The notes under the pieces are model-generated. The model was not told the origin of the DNA, ran no database searches, and was given only the letters and a program-made list of their open reading frames with translations. The position numbers and the translations under genes are program-made. Positions 38,962 through 46,711 of a stretch of 64,000 nt of DNA are shown one piece after another (the first letter of the stretch is position 1; each line of letters opens with the position of its first letter). This DNA is from Lysobacter sp. yr284 (GTDB lineage Bacteria > Pseudomonadota > Gammaproteobacteria > Xanthomonadales > Xanthomonadaceae), in NCBI RefSeq assembly GCF_900107375.1, contig NZ_FNPT01000001.1:682001-746000 (forward strand), in the 5' to 3' direction.

Positions 38962-41427
38962 TCATCCCGCCGACAGCAACCGCCACGCCAACCATGCCGG
39001 CACGCCGAGATAGAACACCGCCCGGCCCAGCCATTCCAGCGCGTCGCGCACCGCCGCGGCCTGGGTGGCGCGCACGATCAGGCTCGGAGCCACCGCGGCC
39101 TCGATGCCGATCCGCAGCACCGCCGCGAGCAGCATCAAGCCGATCGACCACGACGCCCACCAGATCAGCAATCCGCTCAGATACGCGCCGAGCCCGTAGC
39201 TGTAGTACTCGCCGAAGGTGCCGCCGAAGGCGATGACCTGATGCAGGCGGAACGCGACCAGCGCCAGCAGCAGCGGGAACAGCGCGAACTTGGCCAGCGG
39301 ATGGTCGAGCCGGCGCCGATACGCGTCGGCGCGGGCCTGCGCCCAGTCGGCCCAGGCGGCGGCGAAGCGGCCTTCCCAGCGGACCGGCGCGCCGCCGGCG
39401 GCCAGCAGGCGATGCAGCGACTGCGGGCGCGCCAGCGCCAGGCTGCGGGTCCAGCGCGGGCCTTCGGCCAGGCGCACATCGACGCCGCGGCCGGGCAGCG
39501 GCAGGCGCCACGGCCGCAGCGCGGCGAGCGCGGCCAGCGGCAGTTCGATCCGTTGCCGACGCTGCTCCAGCACCCACACCCCGGCCTCGACCCGCGCCTG
39601 CGCGGCGAACGCGCGGCCGATGGCCCACGCGGCCGCGATCGGCGCCAACACCGCCGCGGCGAACCAGCGCAACTGCGCCAGCGACTGAATCTGCAAGCCG
39701 ATGCGGGTCAGCATGTCGTAGGCCAGCAACGCCAGGCCGAGGCCCGCGCACAGCCGCATCGCGCCGGCCAGCGCGCGCCACGGCGGCGTCAGCACCACGA
39801 CCTCGACCGCCGTCTCGACCCGCGCCGGCGCCGCGTCGGCGCGGCGGCGCGCCGACTGCCAGGCCGCCAGCGCCGCCAGCGCGAGCAGGAACGCCGCGCC
39901 CGCGCGCCCGACCCAATCGCCCCAGCGCACCATCAGCGTCGGCGCCGGGTCGCGCGCGCCGATGGTCGCGGTCAGCACCGCCTGGTCGCCGGTCGCGGTG
40001 TGCGCCAGCACCTCGCCGGTCTCGTCGATGATCGCGCTGAGCCCGTTGCTGGTGACGCGCACCTGCGGCAGCCCGGTCTCGATGCTGCGGAACGCCGCGA
40101 CCGTCAGGTGCAGGCGCGCGCCGACCGGGTAATCGGTGAACCACGAATCGTTGGACATGCCGACGATCGCCTGCGCGCCGAGCCGGGCGCCGTCGATGGC
40201 CAGGCCGGGATGCACGTCGTCCAGGCAGATCAGCGGCACCACCTGGACCTCGCGCCCGTCGGCGCTGCGCAGCGGCAGCACCCGCGCGCCGTCGCCCGCA
40301 CGCCAGCCGCCGGTCCACGGCAGCGCGCTGCGCAACCGCGGGCCGTCGAGCCACGCCGGCACGTATTCGGTCAGCAGGAACGGATAGGTCTTGCGGTACA
40401 TGCCGAGCAGGCCCTTGCCCGGCTCCAGGAACGCGGCCGCGTTGTATTCGCCCAGCGCGTCGCGGTCGTAGGTGCCGAACACCAGCGGCACGCCGGCGTG
40501 ATCGACGAAGCCCTGCAGTTCGCGGTCGAATTCGGCGCCGGCCTGGCTGCGCGGATGGCCGAAGCTGGTGGGATAGACGGTTTCCGACCACAGCAGCACG
40601 TCGGCGCCGTGGTCGTTGATCGCCGAGGCCGACAGCGCGTAGTGCGCGTCGAGCACCTTGCGCACCACGGCCTGCGCGCCGATCCGCGCGCGCAGGCGTT
40701 CGTAGTCGACGATGCTGGCCTGGACCATCGCCACGCGCAGCGAGGGCGCTTCCACCGGCGGCGCCAGCAGCGACGCGCGCCGGACCATGCCGTAGCCGCC
40801 CATGCACGCCACGATCAGCGCCGCGGCCGTCAGCGGCCGCGCCAGCGCGCGCAGGCCCTGCCGGCGCCGTTCGAGCGCCGTCGCGAACGCCTCGTTGACC
40901 AGCAGCAGCAGCGCCGTCAGACCCGCCGCGCCGCCGAGGTCGGCGACCTGGCGCAACGCCGCCGACGGATACAGGCCGTGGCCGAGGGTGTCGCCGAGCA
41001 ACTTCGGCACCAGCCACTCGCAAGCCAACCACGCCGACGTCGCCGCCAGCGCGCGCAGCGCCGGGCCATAACGTCGTCCCGCCCACTGCCGCGCCAGCGC
41101 GAAGGCCAGCCATTGCGGTTGCATCAGCGGCGCCAGCGCCAGCAGCGCCGCGGTCGCCGCGCCGGCGCCCACGCCGAGGTAGGCGCCGATCGCCGCGCCG
41201 AACCAATAGAACACCGCGGCGACGAAGGCGACGCTCATCAGCGCGCCGCTCGCCAGCGCGCCGCGCAGGCTCGCGCCGCGCCCGAGCGCCAGCAACCACG
41301 GCACCAGCGCGACGAACCCCAGGCCCCAGGCGAGGCCGCCGCGGGCGTACAGGCCGAGCAGGACCGCAGTGGCGAGAATGCCGGCCAGACCGCGCCAGCG
41401 GGACAAGGACGACCGCTCCTGGACCAA
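38962..41427 (-). CDS. Apolipoprotein N-acyltransferase-like protein with a long C-terminal membrane extension
   Basis: This 821-residue protein uses a TTG start (GGAG 9 nt upstream). Residues 1-210 form a multi-span membrane domain, and residues ~225-480 a nitrilase-like domain with the Lnt triad arrangement: Glu in LLWSETVYPTSF, Lys in MYRKTYPFLLTEYVP, Cys in VVPLICLDD. Lnt transfers an acyl chain to mature lipoproteins in the inner membrane. Unlike normal Lnt (about 510-540 residues), it continues for ~310 residues with three or four more membrane segments and a soluble, Arg-rich insert. The last gene of a three-gene minus-strand operon. It may be a specialised paralogue acting on its operon partners rather than the essential enzyme; I cannot see whether another lnt exists elsewhere. 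Confidence 0.85.
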   Translation of the reverse strand: MVQERSSLSRWRGLAGILATAVLLGLYARGGLAWGLGFVALVPWLLALGRGASLRGALASGALMSVAFVAAVFYWFGAAIGAYLGVGAGAATAALLALAPLMQPQWLAFALARQWAGRRYGPALRALAATSAWLACEWLVPKLLGDTLGHGLYPSAALRQVADLGGAAGLTALLLLVNEAFATALERRRQGLRALARPLTAAALIVACMGGYGMVRRASLLAPPVEAPSLRVAMVQASIVDYERLRARIGAQAVVRKVLDAHYALSASAINDHGADVLLWSETVYPTSFGHPRSQAGAEFDRELQGFVDHAGVPLVFGTYDRDALGEYNAAAFLEPGKGLLGMYRKTYPFLLTEYVPAWLDGPRLRSALPWTGGWRAGDGARVLPLRSADGREVQVVPLICLDDVHPGLAIDGARLGAQAIVGMSNDSWFTDYPVGARLHLTVAAFRSIETGLPQVRVTSNGLSAIIDETGEVLAHTATGDQAVLTATIGARDPAPTLMVRWGDWVGRAGAAFLLALAALAAWQSARRRADAAPARVETAVEVVVLTPPWRALAGAMRLCAGLGLALLAYDMLTRIGLQIQSLAQLRWFAAAVLAPIAAAWAIGRAFAAQARVEAGVWVLEQRRQRIELPLAALAALRPWRLPLPGRGVDVRLAEGPRWTRSLALARPQSLHRLLAAGGAPVRWEGRFAAAWADWAQARADAYRRRLDHPLAKFALFPLLLALVAFRLHQVIAFGGTFGEYYSYGLGAYLSGLLIWWASWSIGLMLLAAVLRIGIEAAVAPSLIVRATQAAAVRDALEWLGRAVFYLGVPAWLAWRLLSAG

Positions 41428-41450
41428 ATCGAACGCTCCGTGTCGCGGGG

Positions 41451-42110
41451 TCAGTGGCGGGGAATCTCGATCTTGCGCTGCGGCATGCCCGGCGGCGCCA
41501 GTTCCGGCGGCACGATCCGGTCTTGCGGCATCGCGATCGGCTGCCCGCGCGCGTCGCGCAGGACGAAGCCCGGCGCGAACATCAGCACCGGTTCGATCGG
41601 CACGCCTTCGTCGGTCACCTGGTGATGGCGCACGTAGCCGGTCGGCAGTTCGTAACCGTCGGGCACCGCCAGCCCGGCCAGCGGCGGGCTGGTGCCGGGC
41701 GGATTGAACGCGCCGATGCCGGTGCGCACGCCGGCCTGGTTCAAGGCTTCGATGACCTGCGCGCCGGTGGGCTCCGGATCGCCGGGGCGGAAATACGCGG
41801 CGAGGTCGTCGGGATCGTTGCTCGGCATCGCCGGCGGTTCCGGTCGCGGTGCGGCGTCGGCCGCGGGCGGCGAACCGCCCACGCGCGCGGCCGCTTCATC
41901 GTGTTGCGCGCGCGCCGGCGGCATGCCGCCGGCGTTGGCGCCGCGCGCGGGCCACAGCCACCAGCCGGCCAGCGCGCCGGCGACGGCGACGGCCACGCAG
42001 GCCGCGCCCCATCGCCGTCCATCGCGCGCCTTTACCGGTTTCGCGATCACGCGCAGGCCCGCGCCGTCCGCACGCGACGGCGAAGCCTGCGCGCGATTGC
42101 GCTCGGTCAT
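41451..42110 (-). CDS. Hypothetical single-span protein in the SGNH-Lnt operon
   Basis: The 219-residue product has a basic cytoplasmic N-terminus (~33 residues), one membrane helix (WGAACVAVAVAGALAGWWLW) and a Pro-rich periplasmic part with a conserved-looking module PDDLAAYFRPGDPEPTGAQVIEALNQAGVRTGIGAFNPPGTSPPLAGLAVPDGYELP. I recognise no family. It sits 28 nt after the SGNH hydrolase gene and 23 nt before the Lnt-like gene, so the three are almost certainly co-transcribed. It might be a partner or cofactor of the extracellular esterase, such as a lipase chaperone-like (foldase) protein, whose topology (N-terminal anchor plus Pro-rich linker) it shares. Confidence 0.75.
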   Translation of the reverse strand: MTERNRAQASPSRADGAGLRVIAKPVKARDGRRWGAACVAVAVAGALAGWWLWPARGANAGGMPPARAQHDEAAARVGGSPPAADAAPRPEPPAMPSNDPDDLAAYFRPGDPEPTGAQVIEALNQAGVRTGIGAFNPPGTSPPLAGLAVPDGYELPTGYVRHHQVTDEGVPIEPVLMFAPGFVLRDARGQPIAMPQDRIVPPELAPPGMPQRKIEIPRH

Positions 42111-42138
42111 GGCGCGATGCCCTGGGCGTGCGCGCGGT

Positions 42139-43227
42139 TCACGGGCTCGCCGGCTGGTACACCGACAAGGCCCAGCCCATGCGCTCGTGGCCGTACTGGT
42201 TCCAGATCGGGTTGCGGCCGCTGTTGATGGTCGGATAACGCGACGCGCCGCTGCCGGTGGTGCCGCCCCACAGGCCGGCCGAGACCGTGCCGCCGGTGTA
42301 GGTCGGGTGGGTGTCGTCGGACTGGATGTAGTCGTAGGAGCTCGACGACGAGACGAACTTGGTGTTGGCGTCGCGCAAGGTCGCGCGCAGGGTCACCGAG
42401 GTGCGGTTGACGTAGCTGGCCTCGGTCTCGCCGGCCACGTAGCGCAGCGCGTCGGCATCGATCTGGCCGTCGCCGTTGCTGTCGTAGTCCGCGCCCATGT
42501 ACTGGGCGAAGCTGTCGGCGCACTTGAAGCCCTTCTGGCGCGCGTACTCGCACGTCCAGTAGTTCATCTTGGCGATCGCCGGCAGGAACTTGTCGCGCAG
42601 GCTCACGGTCTGGCCGGTGGCGGCGTCGCGGCAGGAGCTCTGCACGTTGTCGGCGGCGTAGCCGGGGTAGTACAGGTTGGACACGACCTTGAGCTTGACG
42701 TTGGCGTGGGCGTTGGCGTTGATGTAGTCCATCGCCGCGGCCACGTAGGTCTTGCACGAGTTCACCGCCGAATCCAGCACGGCGTAGTTGCAGGTACCGG
42801 TCTGTTCCTTGAACGCGGTGCGCGCCTGCAGGCCGTCGTTGCCGCACATCTCGAAGCTCACCGCGCGGGTCGAGGCGGCCTGCATGTAGGAGCGCTCGGC
42901 CACGATCTTGTTCTCGTAGACATCGCGCGCCACCGCGCCGGACTTGGCCCGGCGGACGTTCTCGATGTCGGCGTTCCAGCGCGCGGACAGATATTCGGCG
43001 TCGACCGTCGGCGCCGAGTACTTGGCCGCGTTGCTGATCGAACCGTTGTAGCCGGCGAAGATCGAATCGCCGTAGGCGACGGTGCGGTAGACGGTGCTGG
43101 TGCCGGCCCGGTCGATGGTCCACGACACGTTCTGGTTCAAGGTGCTGGCCATGGCCGGTGCGCAGAGCGCGAACAGGGCCGCAGCCGGGAGCAACCGCCC
43201 CGCGTTGTTGCGGAACAGAGTCTTCAT
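42139..43227 (-). CDS. Secreted SGNH-like hydrolase with an EF-hand-type calcium loop
   Basis: The 362-residue precursor has a signal peptide (MKTLFRNNAGRLLPAAALFALCAPAMAS) and the block I serine in VAYGDSIFAGYNG. An Asn/Gly block occurs at FEMCGNDGLQ, and a catalytic Asp-His pair in SDDTHPTYTGG. This is the GDS(L) esterase/lipase layout. Between them, DYDSNGDGQIDADAL matches an EF-hand calcium loop (D-x-N-x-D-G-x-I-D). There are several cysteines for disulfides. AAGG near the ATG supports the start. The likely role is hydrolysis of lipid or acetylated polysaccharide outside the cell. It heads an operon with the unknown anchored protein and the Lnt-like gene. Confidence 0.88.
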   Translation of the reverse strand: MKTLFRNNAGRLLPAAALFALCAPAMASTLNQNVSWTIDRAGTSTVYRTVAYGDSIFAGYNGSISNAAKYSAPTVDAEYLSARWNADIENVRRAKSGAVARDVYENKIVAERSYMQAASTRAVSFEMCGNDGLQARTAFKEQTGTCNYAVLDSAVNSCKTYVAAAMDYINANAHANVKLKVVSNLYYPGYAADNVQSSCRDAATGQTVSLRDKFLPAIAKMNYWTCEYARQKGFKCADSFAQYMGADYDSNGDGQIDADALRYVAGETEASYVNRTSVTLRATLRDANTKFVSSSSSYDYIQSDDTHPTYTGGTVSAGLWGGTTGSGASRYPTINSGRNPIWNQYGHERMGWALSVYQPASP

Positions 43228-43863
43228 CCTTAATTCCCCTTCGAGATGATGTGCGCGGCGGACGCCCGCGGGCGTCCGATGAGAAAGTGCGGAAGGCAGA
43301 AGCTGGGCGATACGGGCGATACAGCGCGAGCCCCGTGCGCAGGCTCGCTTCACGACAAGTCCGACTCATGACAACCCGGCCGGGGCCGGCGCCGCCGTGG
43401 CCGATCTGCGACGGGCCTCAACGACGGGCCGCCTGCGATGCCGCTGCGCCGCCCCTGTCATCGCCCCCCGGACGCTAGCGTACGGTTTCGAGCCGGCGCA
43501 ATGTGCGCTGCAACAGCCACACCGGGCTGCATCACGTTTTCGCGATCGCGATGGCGCGCACGCCGCAGCGCGCACGCAAGTCGAGGCGCCGGGCGAGCAT
43601 CGCGGCCCGCCGCGGCGATGCAGGCAGCGGACCGGTCGGCCGGCTGCGCGAACCGCCGCGGCGGCCTTGACGCATGCCCCCGGTGCGAGGCTGTCCGGGC
43701 GAGAACGCGGCGCCGCCCCGCCACCGCCGGATCCCGCATCGGATCGGCGCGGCCTGTTCGCGCCGCGCCCGCCGGCGGCGCAGTGGGCGGTGCGGTTTGC
43801 TTCATAATCGGCGCATAAGGCCGCATCGACTCCGACGCCGCTGTACACGCTTTCAGGTCAAGT
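43228..43863. promoter_or_regulatory. 636-bp divergent gap with a 20-bp perfect palindrome
   Basis: No gene is evident. A perfect palindrome (CGGACGCCCGCGGGCGTCCG, 43259-43278) lies 32 nt upstream of the SGNH start codon and would form a hairpin in its leader or serve as an operator. A CATAAT box at 43803-43808 is the best -10 candidate for the TauE gene, without a convincing -35. The rest is unremarkable GC-rich sequence. Confidence 0.5.
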
Positions 43864-44649
43864 ATGGAATTCGGCATCGAAGTGATTGCGCTGCTCATGG
43901 CGGTGGCGTTCGTGGCGGGCGTGATCGACGCGCTCGCCGGCGGCGGCGGACTGCTGACGATCCCGGCGCTGATGGCCGCGGGCATTCCACCGGTCGCCGC
44001 GATCGCCACCAACAAACTGCAGAGCAGTTTCGGCACCGCCAGCGCCGTGTATGCGTTCGCGCGCAAGGGCAGGATCGATTTCCGCCGCTTCCGCAAGCCC
44101 GCGCTCGCCGCGTTCGCGGGCTCCGCGCTGGGCGCCTTGGCCCTGCAACGCGTGTCCCCGGCTTTCCTAACCGGGCTGATCCCGGTGCTGCTGATCGCGA
44201 TGGTGGTCTATTTCGCGCTCGCGCCCAAAGCCTCGGAGGAAGACCGCCACAGCCGCCTCGGCCCCGCGGCGCTGATCGGCCTGGTCGCCGCGATCGGCTT
44301 CTACGACGGCTTCTTCGGCCCCGGCACCGGCGCGTTCCTGACCACCGCGCTGGTCGCCTTGTTCGGCATGGGGTTGGTCTCGGCCACCGCGCACACCAAG
44401 TTCCTCAACCTCTCCAGCAACGTCGCCGCGCTGCTCGCCCTGATCGTCGGCGGCCAGGTGCTGTGGACCCTGGGCCTGTTGATGGCGCTGTCGAGCGTGC
44501 TCGGCGGCCAACTCGGCGCGCACCTGGCCTTGCGCGTCGGCGCGCGGGCGATCCGCCCGCTGCTGCTGGTCATGTCGCTGCTGCTGACCGCCAAGTTGCT
44601 GTCGGACCCGGCCAACCCGCTGACCCGCTCGCTGCTGGGCCTGTTCTGA
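43864..44649 (+). CDS. TauE/SafE-family membrane permease
   Basis: This 261-residue, ~8-segment inner-membrane protein has the two family repeats: GVIDALAGGGGLLTIPALMAAG...NKLQSSFGTASAVYAF in the first half and GFYDGFFGPGTGAFLTTALVALFGM...AHTKFLNLSSNVAAL in the second. The family exports sulfite, sulfoacetate or related organic anions. The substrate here is unknown. AGG lies 8 nt before the ATG. It is followed at 104 nt by the DJ-1 gene on the same strand but need not be co-transcribed. Confidence 0.92.
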   Translation: MEFGIEVIALLMAVAFVAGVIDALAGGGGLLTIPALMAAGIPPVAAIATNKLQSSFGTASAVYAFARKGRIDFRRFRKPALAAFAGSALGALALQRVSPAFLTGLIPVLLIAMVVYFALAPKASEEDRHSRLGPAALIGLVAAIGFYDGFFGPGTGAFLTTALVALFGMGLVSATAHTKFLNLSSNVAALLALIVGGQVLWTLGLLMALSSVLGGQLGAHLALRVGARAIRPLLLVMSLLLTAKLLSDPANPLTRSLLGLF

Positions 44650-44752
44650 AGACGCGCGCGCCGCGCGCAGGCGCGCGCGGTCTGTGGCGTTCTGCCGCAT
44701 CCGGCCCGCGCCGCCGCGTCTCTACAGTCGCAAGCCGGACTGGAGCGATGCG

Positions 44753-45517
44753 ATGAACGACCTCACTGGCGGCATGGACCTCAACGGGCGCTCGCGGCGG
44801 GCGGCCCTGCTCCACCTGGGCCTGGCCGCCTCGGCGGTCGCGTTGACGACGGGCGCCGCGCGGCCAGCAGGCGGCGCAAACGTCGCAACCGGCGCGGGCG
44901 AGGATCTCATGCGGGTCGGCATGGTCGTCTTCGACGGCTTCCAGTTGCTCGACGTGTTCGGCCCGCTGGAAATGTTCGGCGCCCTGCGCGATCGGCTGCG
45001 GATCGTGGTCATCGCGCAGAAGACCGGCCTGGTCGCGAGCAGCGCGGGGCCGGCGGTCGCGGTCGACCACGCGTTTGCCGACGCGCCCGACCTGGGCGTG
45101 CTGCTGGTTCCCGGCGGAATGGGCACGCGCCGCGAAGTCGACAACGCCGCGCTGGTCGAAGCGGTCAAGGCGCTGGCGCTGAAGACGCCGCATGTCGCCA
45201 GCATCTGCACCGGCGCGGCGATCCTGGCCCGTACCGGCCTGCTCGACGGCGCCAAGGCCACCACCAACAAACGCGCCTTCGCCTGGGCCACCGCGCAGGG
45301 GCCCAAGGTCGATTGGATCGAGCGCGCGCGTTGGGTCGAGGACGGAAAATATTTCACCTCCTCGGGAATCTCGGCCGGAATGGACATGTCGCTGGCGCTG
45401 ATCGCCAAGCTGTTCGGCGGCGATACCGCGACGCGGGTGGCGAACGGCGCCGAGTACCGCTGGAACAGCGATCCGGGCGACGATCCGTTCGCGGCGCTCA
45501 ACGGCCTGGCGCGATGA
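44753..45517 (+). CDS. DJ-1/PfpI-family protein with a Tat signal peptide
   Basis: The 254-residue precursor begins with a twin-arginine signal (NGRSRRAALLHLGLAASAVALTTGAA), so it is folded before export to the periplasm. The mature part is a DJ-1/ThiJ domain: VGMVVFDGFQLLDVFGPLEMF, LLVPGGMGTRRE, and the nucleophilic-elbow cysteine in VASICTGAAILARTGLLDG, followed by the ATTNK motif. Relatives include isonitrile hydratases and glyoxalase-like enzymes; this branch is often called a transcriptional-regulator-like amidotransferase. GGAG precedes the ATG at 44753. Export of a DJ-1 domain by Tat is less common than cytoplasmic forms. Confidence 0.88.
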   Translation: MNDLTGGMDLNGRSRRAALLHLGLAASAVALTTGAARPAGGANVATGAGEDLMRVGMVVFDGFQLLDVFGPLEMFGALRDRLRIVVIAQKTGLVASSAGPAVAVDHAFADAPDLGVLLVPGGMGTRREVDNAALVEAVKALALKTPHVASICTGAAILARTGLLDGAKATTNKRAFAWATAQGPKVDWIERARWVEDGKYFTSSGISAGMDMSLALIAKLFGGDTATRVANGAEYRWNSDPGDDPFAALNGLAR

Positions 45518-45572
45518 CGCCGGCGGCGCCGCGACCGCCGGGCGCGCGACCCGCCGCGTTGCGCAAGACGAT

Positions 45573-45588
45573 CTAGGGCCATCCCCAG
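45573..45588. promoter_or_regulatory. Third, variant CTAGG-N6-CCCAG dyad
   Basis: CTAGGgccatcCCCAG differs from the two perfect copies by one arm base. It ends 92 nt before the start of the alanine-rich gene at 45681, similar to the 101-nt distance at the M15 peptidase gene. A GATTAGG lies about 21-27 bp downstream, where the other copies have GCAATG. Confidence 0.4.
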
Positions 45589-45680
45589 TGCCGCCGCGCG
45601 CCGGCCGGGATTAGGTTCGGACTGCGGCGCCGGCCCCGCGCGCCATCCCCCTGTCCGAACGGACCACAACGAGCGTACCC

Positions 45681-46151
45681 ATGGCCGATTCTTTTTCCGG
45701 CGCCTCCGGCGTCGGCGATTCCGACGCCGCCAGCAACGCCAACGCCGCCAGCCAGGCGCAGGTCGGCGCGCTGGCGCAGGACGCCACCGCCGCGGCGCAG
45801 AAAGCCGCCGACGCGGCCGCCGCCGCGGCGCGGGCCTGCAACGATCCGGCCGCCGCCAAGCAGGCCGCCGAGACCGCGCAACAGGCCGCCAAGGCCGCCG
45901 CGGACGCCGCGCAGGCGGTCGACGATGCGATCGGCGGGATGATCGCCAGCGACGCCCAGTTGAGCGCGCACGAGGAAGCCGGCAATGCGGCCGCGGCCGC
46001 CGGCCGCTCGGCCCAGGCCGCCCAGGACGCCGCCGAGCGCGCCGCCGAATCGCGTTGCGAGGGCGTGCCGATGTCGCAGGCGCAGCCGCCGGGGCCGACC
46101 CAGGGGCTGTCGCTGGCGGCGATCAGCCAACTCGATCCGCGCAACGCCTGA
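45681..46151 (+). CDS. Alanine-rich helical protein, function unknown
   Basis: The 156-residue product is about 40% alanine. A Ser/Gly-rich start (MADSFSGASGVGDSDAASN) is followed by a long Ala/Gln/Lys/Asp helix with coiled-coil or LEA-like periodicity (QAAKAAADAAQAVDDAI, residues ~25-125), then a Pro-rich end with one cysteine. There is no signal peptide. The opening residues resemble those of the M15 peptidase at 33785, and both genes carry the CTAGG dyad at a similar distance. No domain is recognised; the structure would suit a stress-protective or secreted filamentous protein. Confidence 0.65.
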   Translation: MADSFSGASGVGDSDAASNANAASQAQVGALAQDATAAAQKAADAAAAAARACNDPAAAKQAAETAQQAAKAAADAAQAVDDAIGGMIASDAQLSAHEEAGNAAAAAGRSAQAAQDAAERAAESRCEGVPMSQAQPPGPTQGLSLAAISQLDPRNA

Positions 46152-46278
46152 TCCTGGCGCGCTCCGCCGCGGCGCGGCGCCTGCGTCCGCCGCGGCGGCG
46201 CCGGCGCGCGCCGATTGCCGCGCGGGCCGCGCGGCGCCAAGCTGACGGCCGCACTCCCGCAGCGACAGGCGCCGCCAG

Positions 46279-46698
46279 ATGACCGACGAACGAGCGCCCG
46301 CACGCGCAGCGGCGGACTGCGAACGAACGTGCGAGGAACGGGCCGAGTACCTGGCCCAATATCTGGCCCGTTTCCTGGCCGAGTTGGACGCGCGCGCGGA
46401 CGCCATCGACGCCGCCCTGCACTTCGACGACCGCGCCGCGGTGAAGCCCGGCTACGACGAACTCATGCGCGTCGCCGCCGCGTACCGCGAACGCTGGCCG
46501 CGCCTGCGGCCCCTGCCCTGCGCATGCGCGCAGACGGCCGATGCCGACGCCTGTCGCGAAGCGGTCGCCGCCGCCGAAGCGGTCGCGGCGGTGCTGGGCG
46601 AGATGTCCGCCGGCGCGTCGGGCTATCAAGCCCTGGCCGGCGAACTCGCGCGCGCGCGGGCCCGGCTCGCCGCCGCGCTCGCACGCCCGCCCCGCTGA
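46279..46698 (+). CDS. Hypothetical all-helical cytoplasmic protein
   Basis: The 139-residue product has heptad-like helices (CEERAEYLAQYLARFLAELDARADAID and AGELARARARLAAALA) and four cysteines at residues ~14, 18, 81 and 83, which could bind a metal. No signal peptide or known domain is visible. It lies 127 nt after the alanine-rich gene on the same strand and may share its transcript. It is convergent with the RND operon. Confidence 0.6.
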   Translation: MTDERAPARAAADCERTCEERAEYLAQYLARFLAELDARADAIDAALHFDDRAAVKPGYDELMRVAAAYRERWPRLRPLPCACAQTADADACREAVAAAEAVAAVLGEMSAGASGYQALAGELARARARLAAALARPPR

Positions 46699-46711
46699 GT
46701 CCGCGCCGCGC

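Noticed and set aside
43366-43848. 160-codon frame in the gap before the TauE gene
   Set aside because: Cys/Arg/Ala-rich without domain, signal peptide or ribosome site, and competing frames of similar length exist on both strands.
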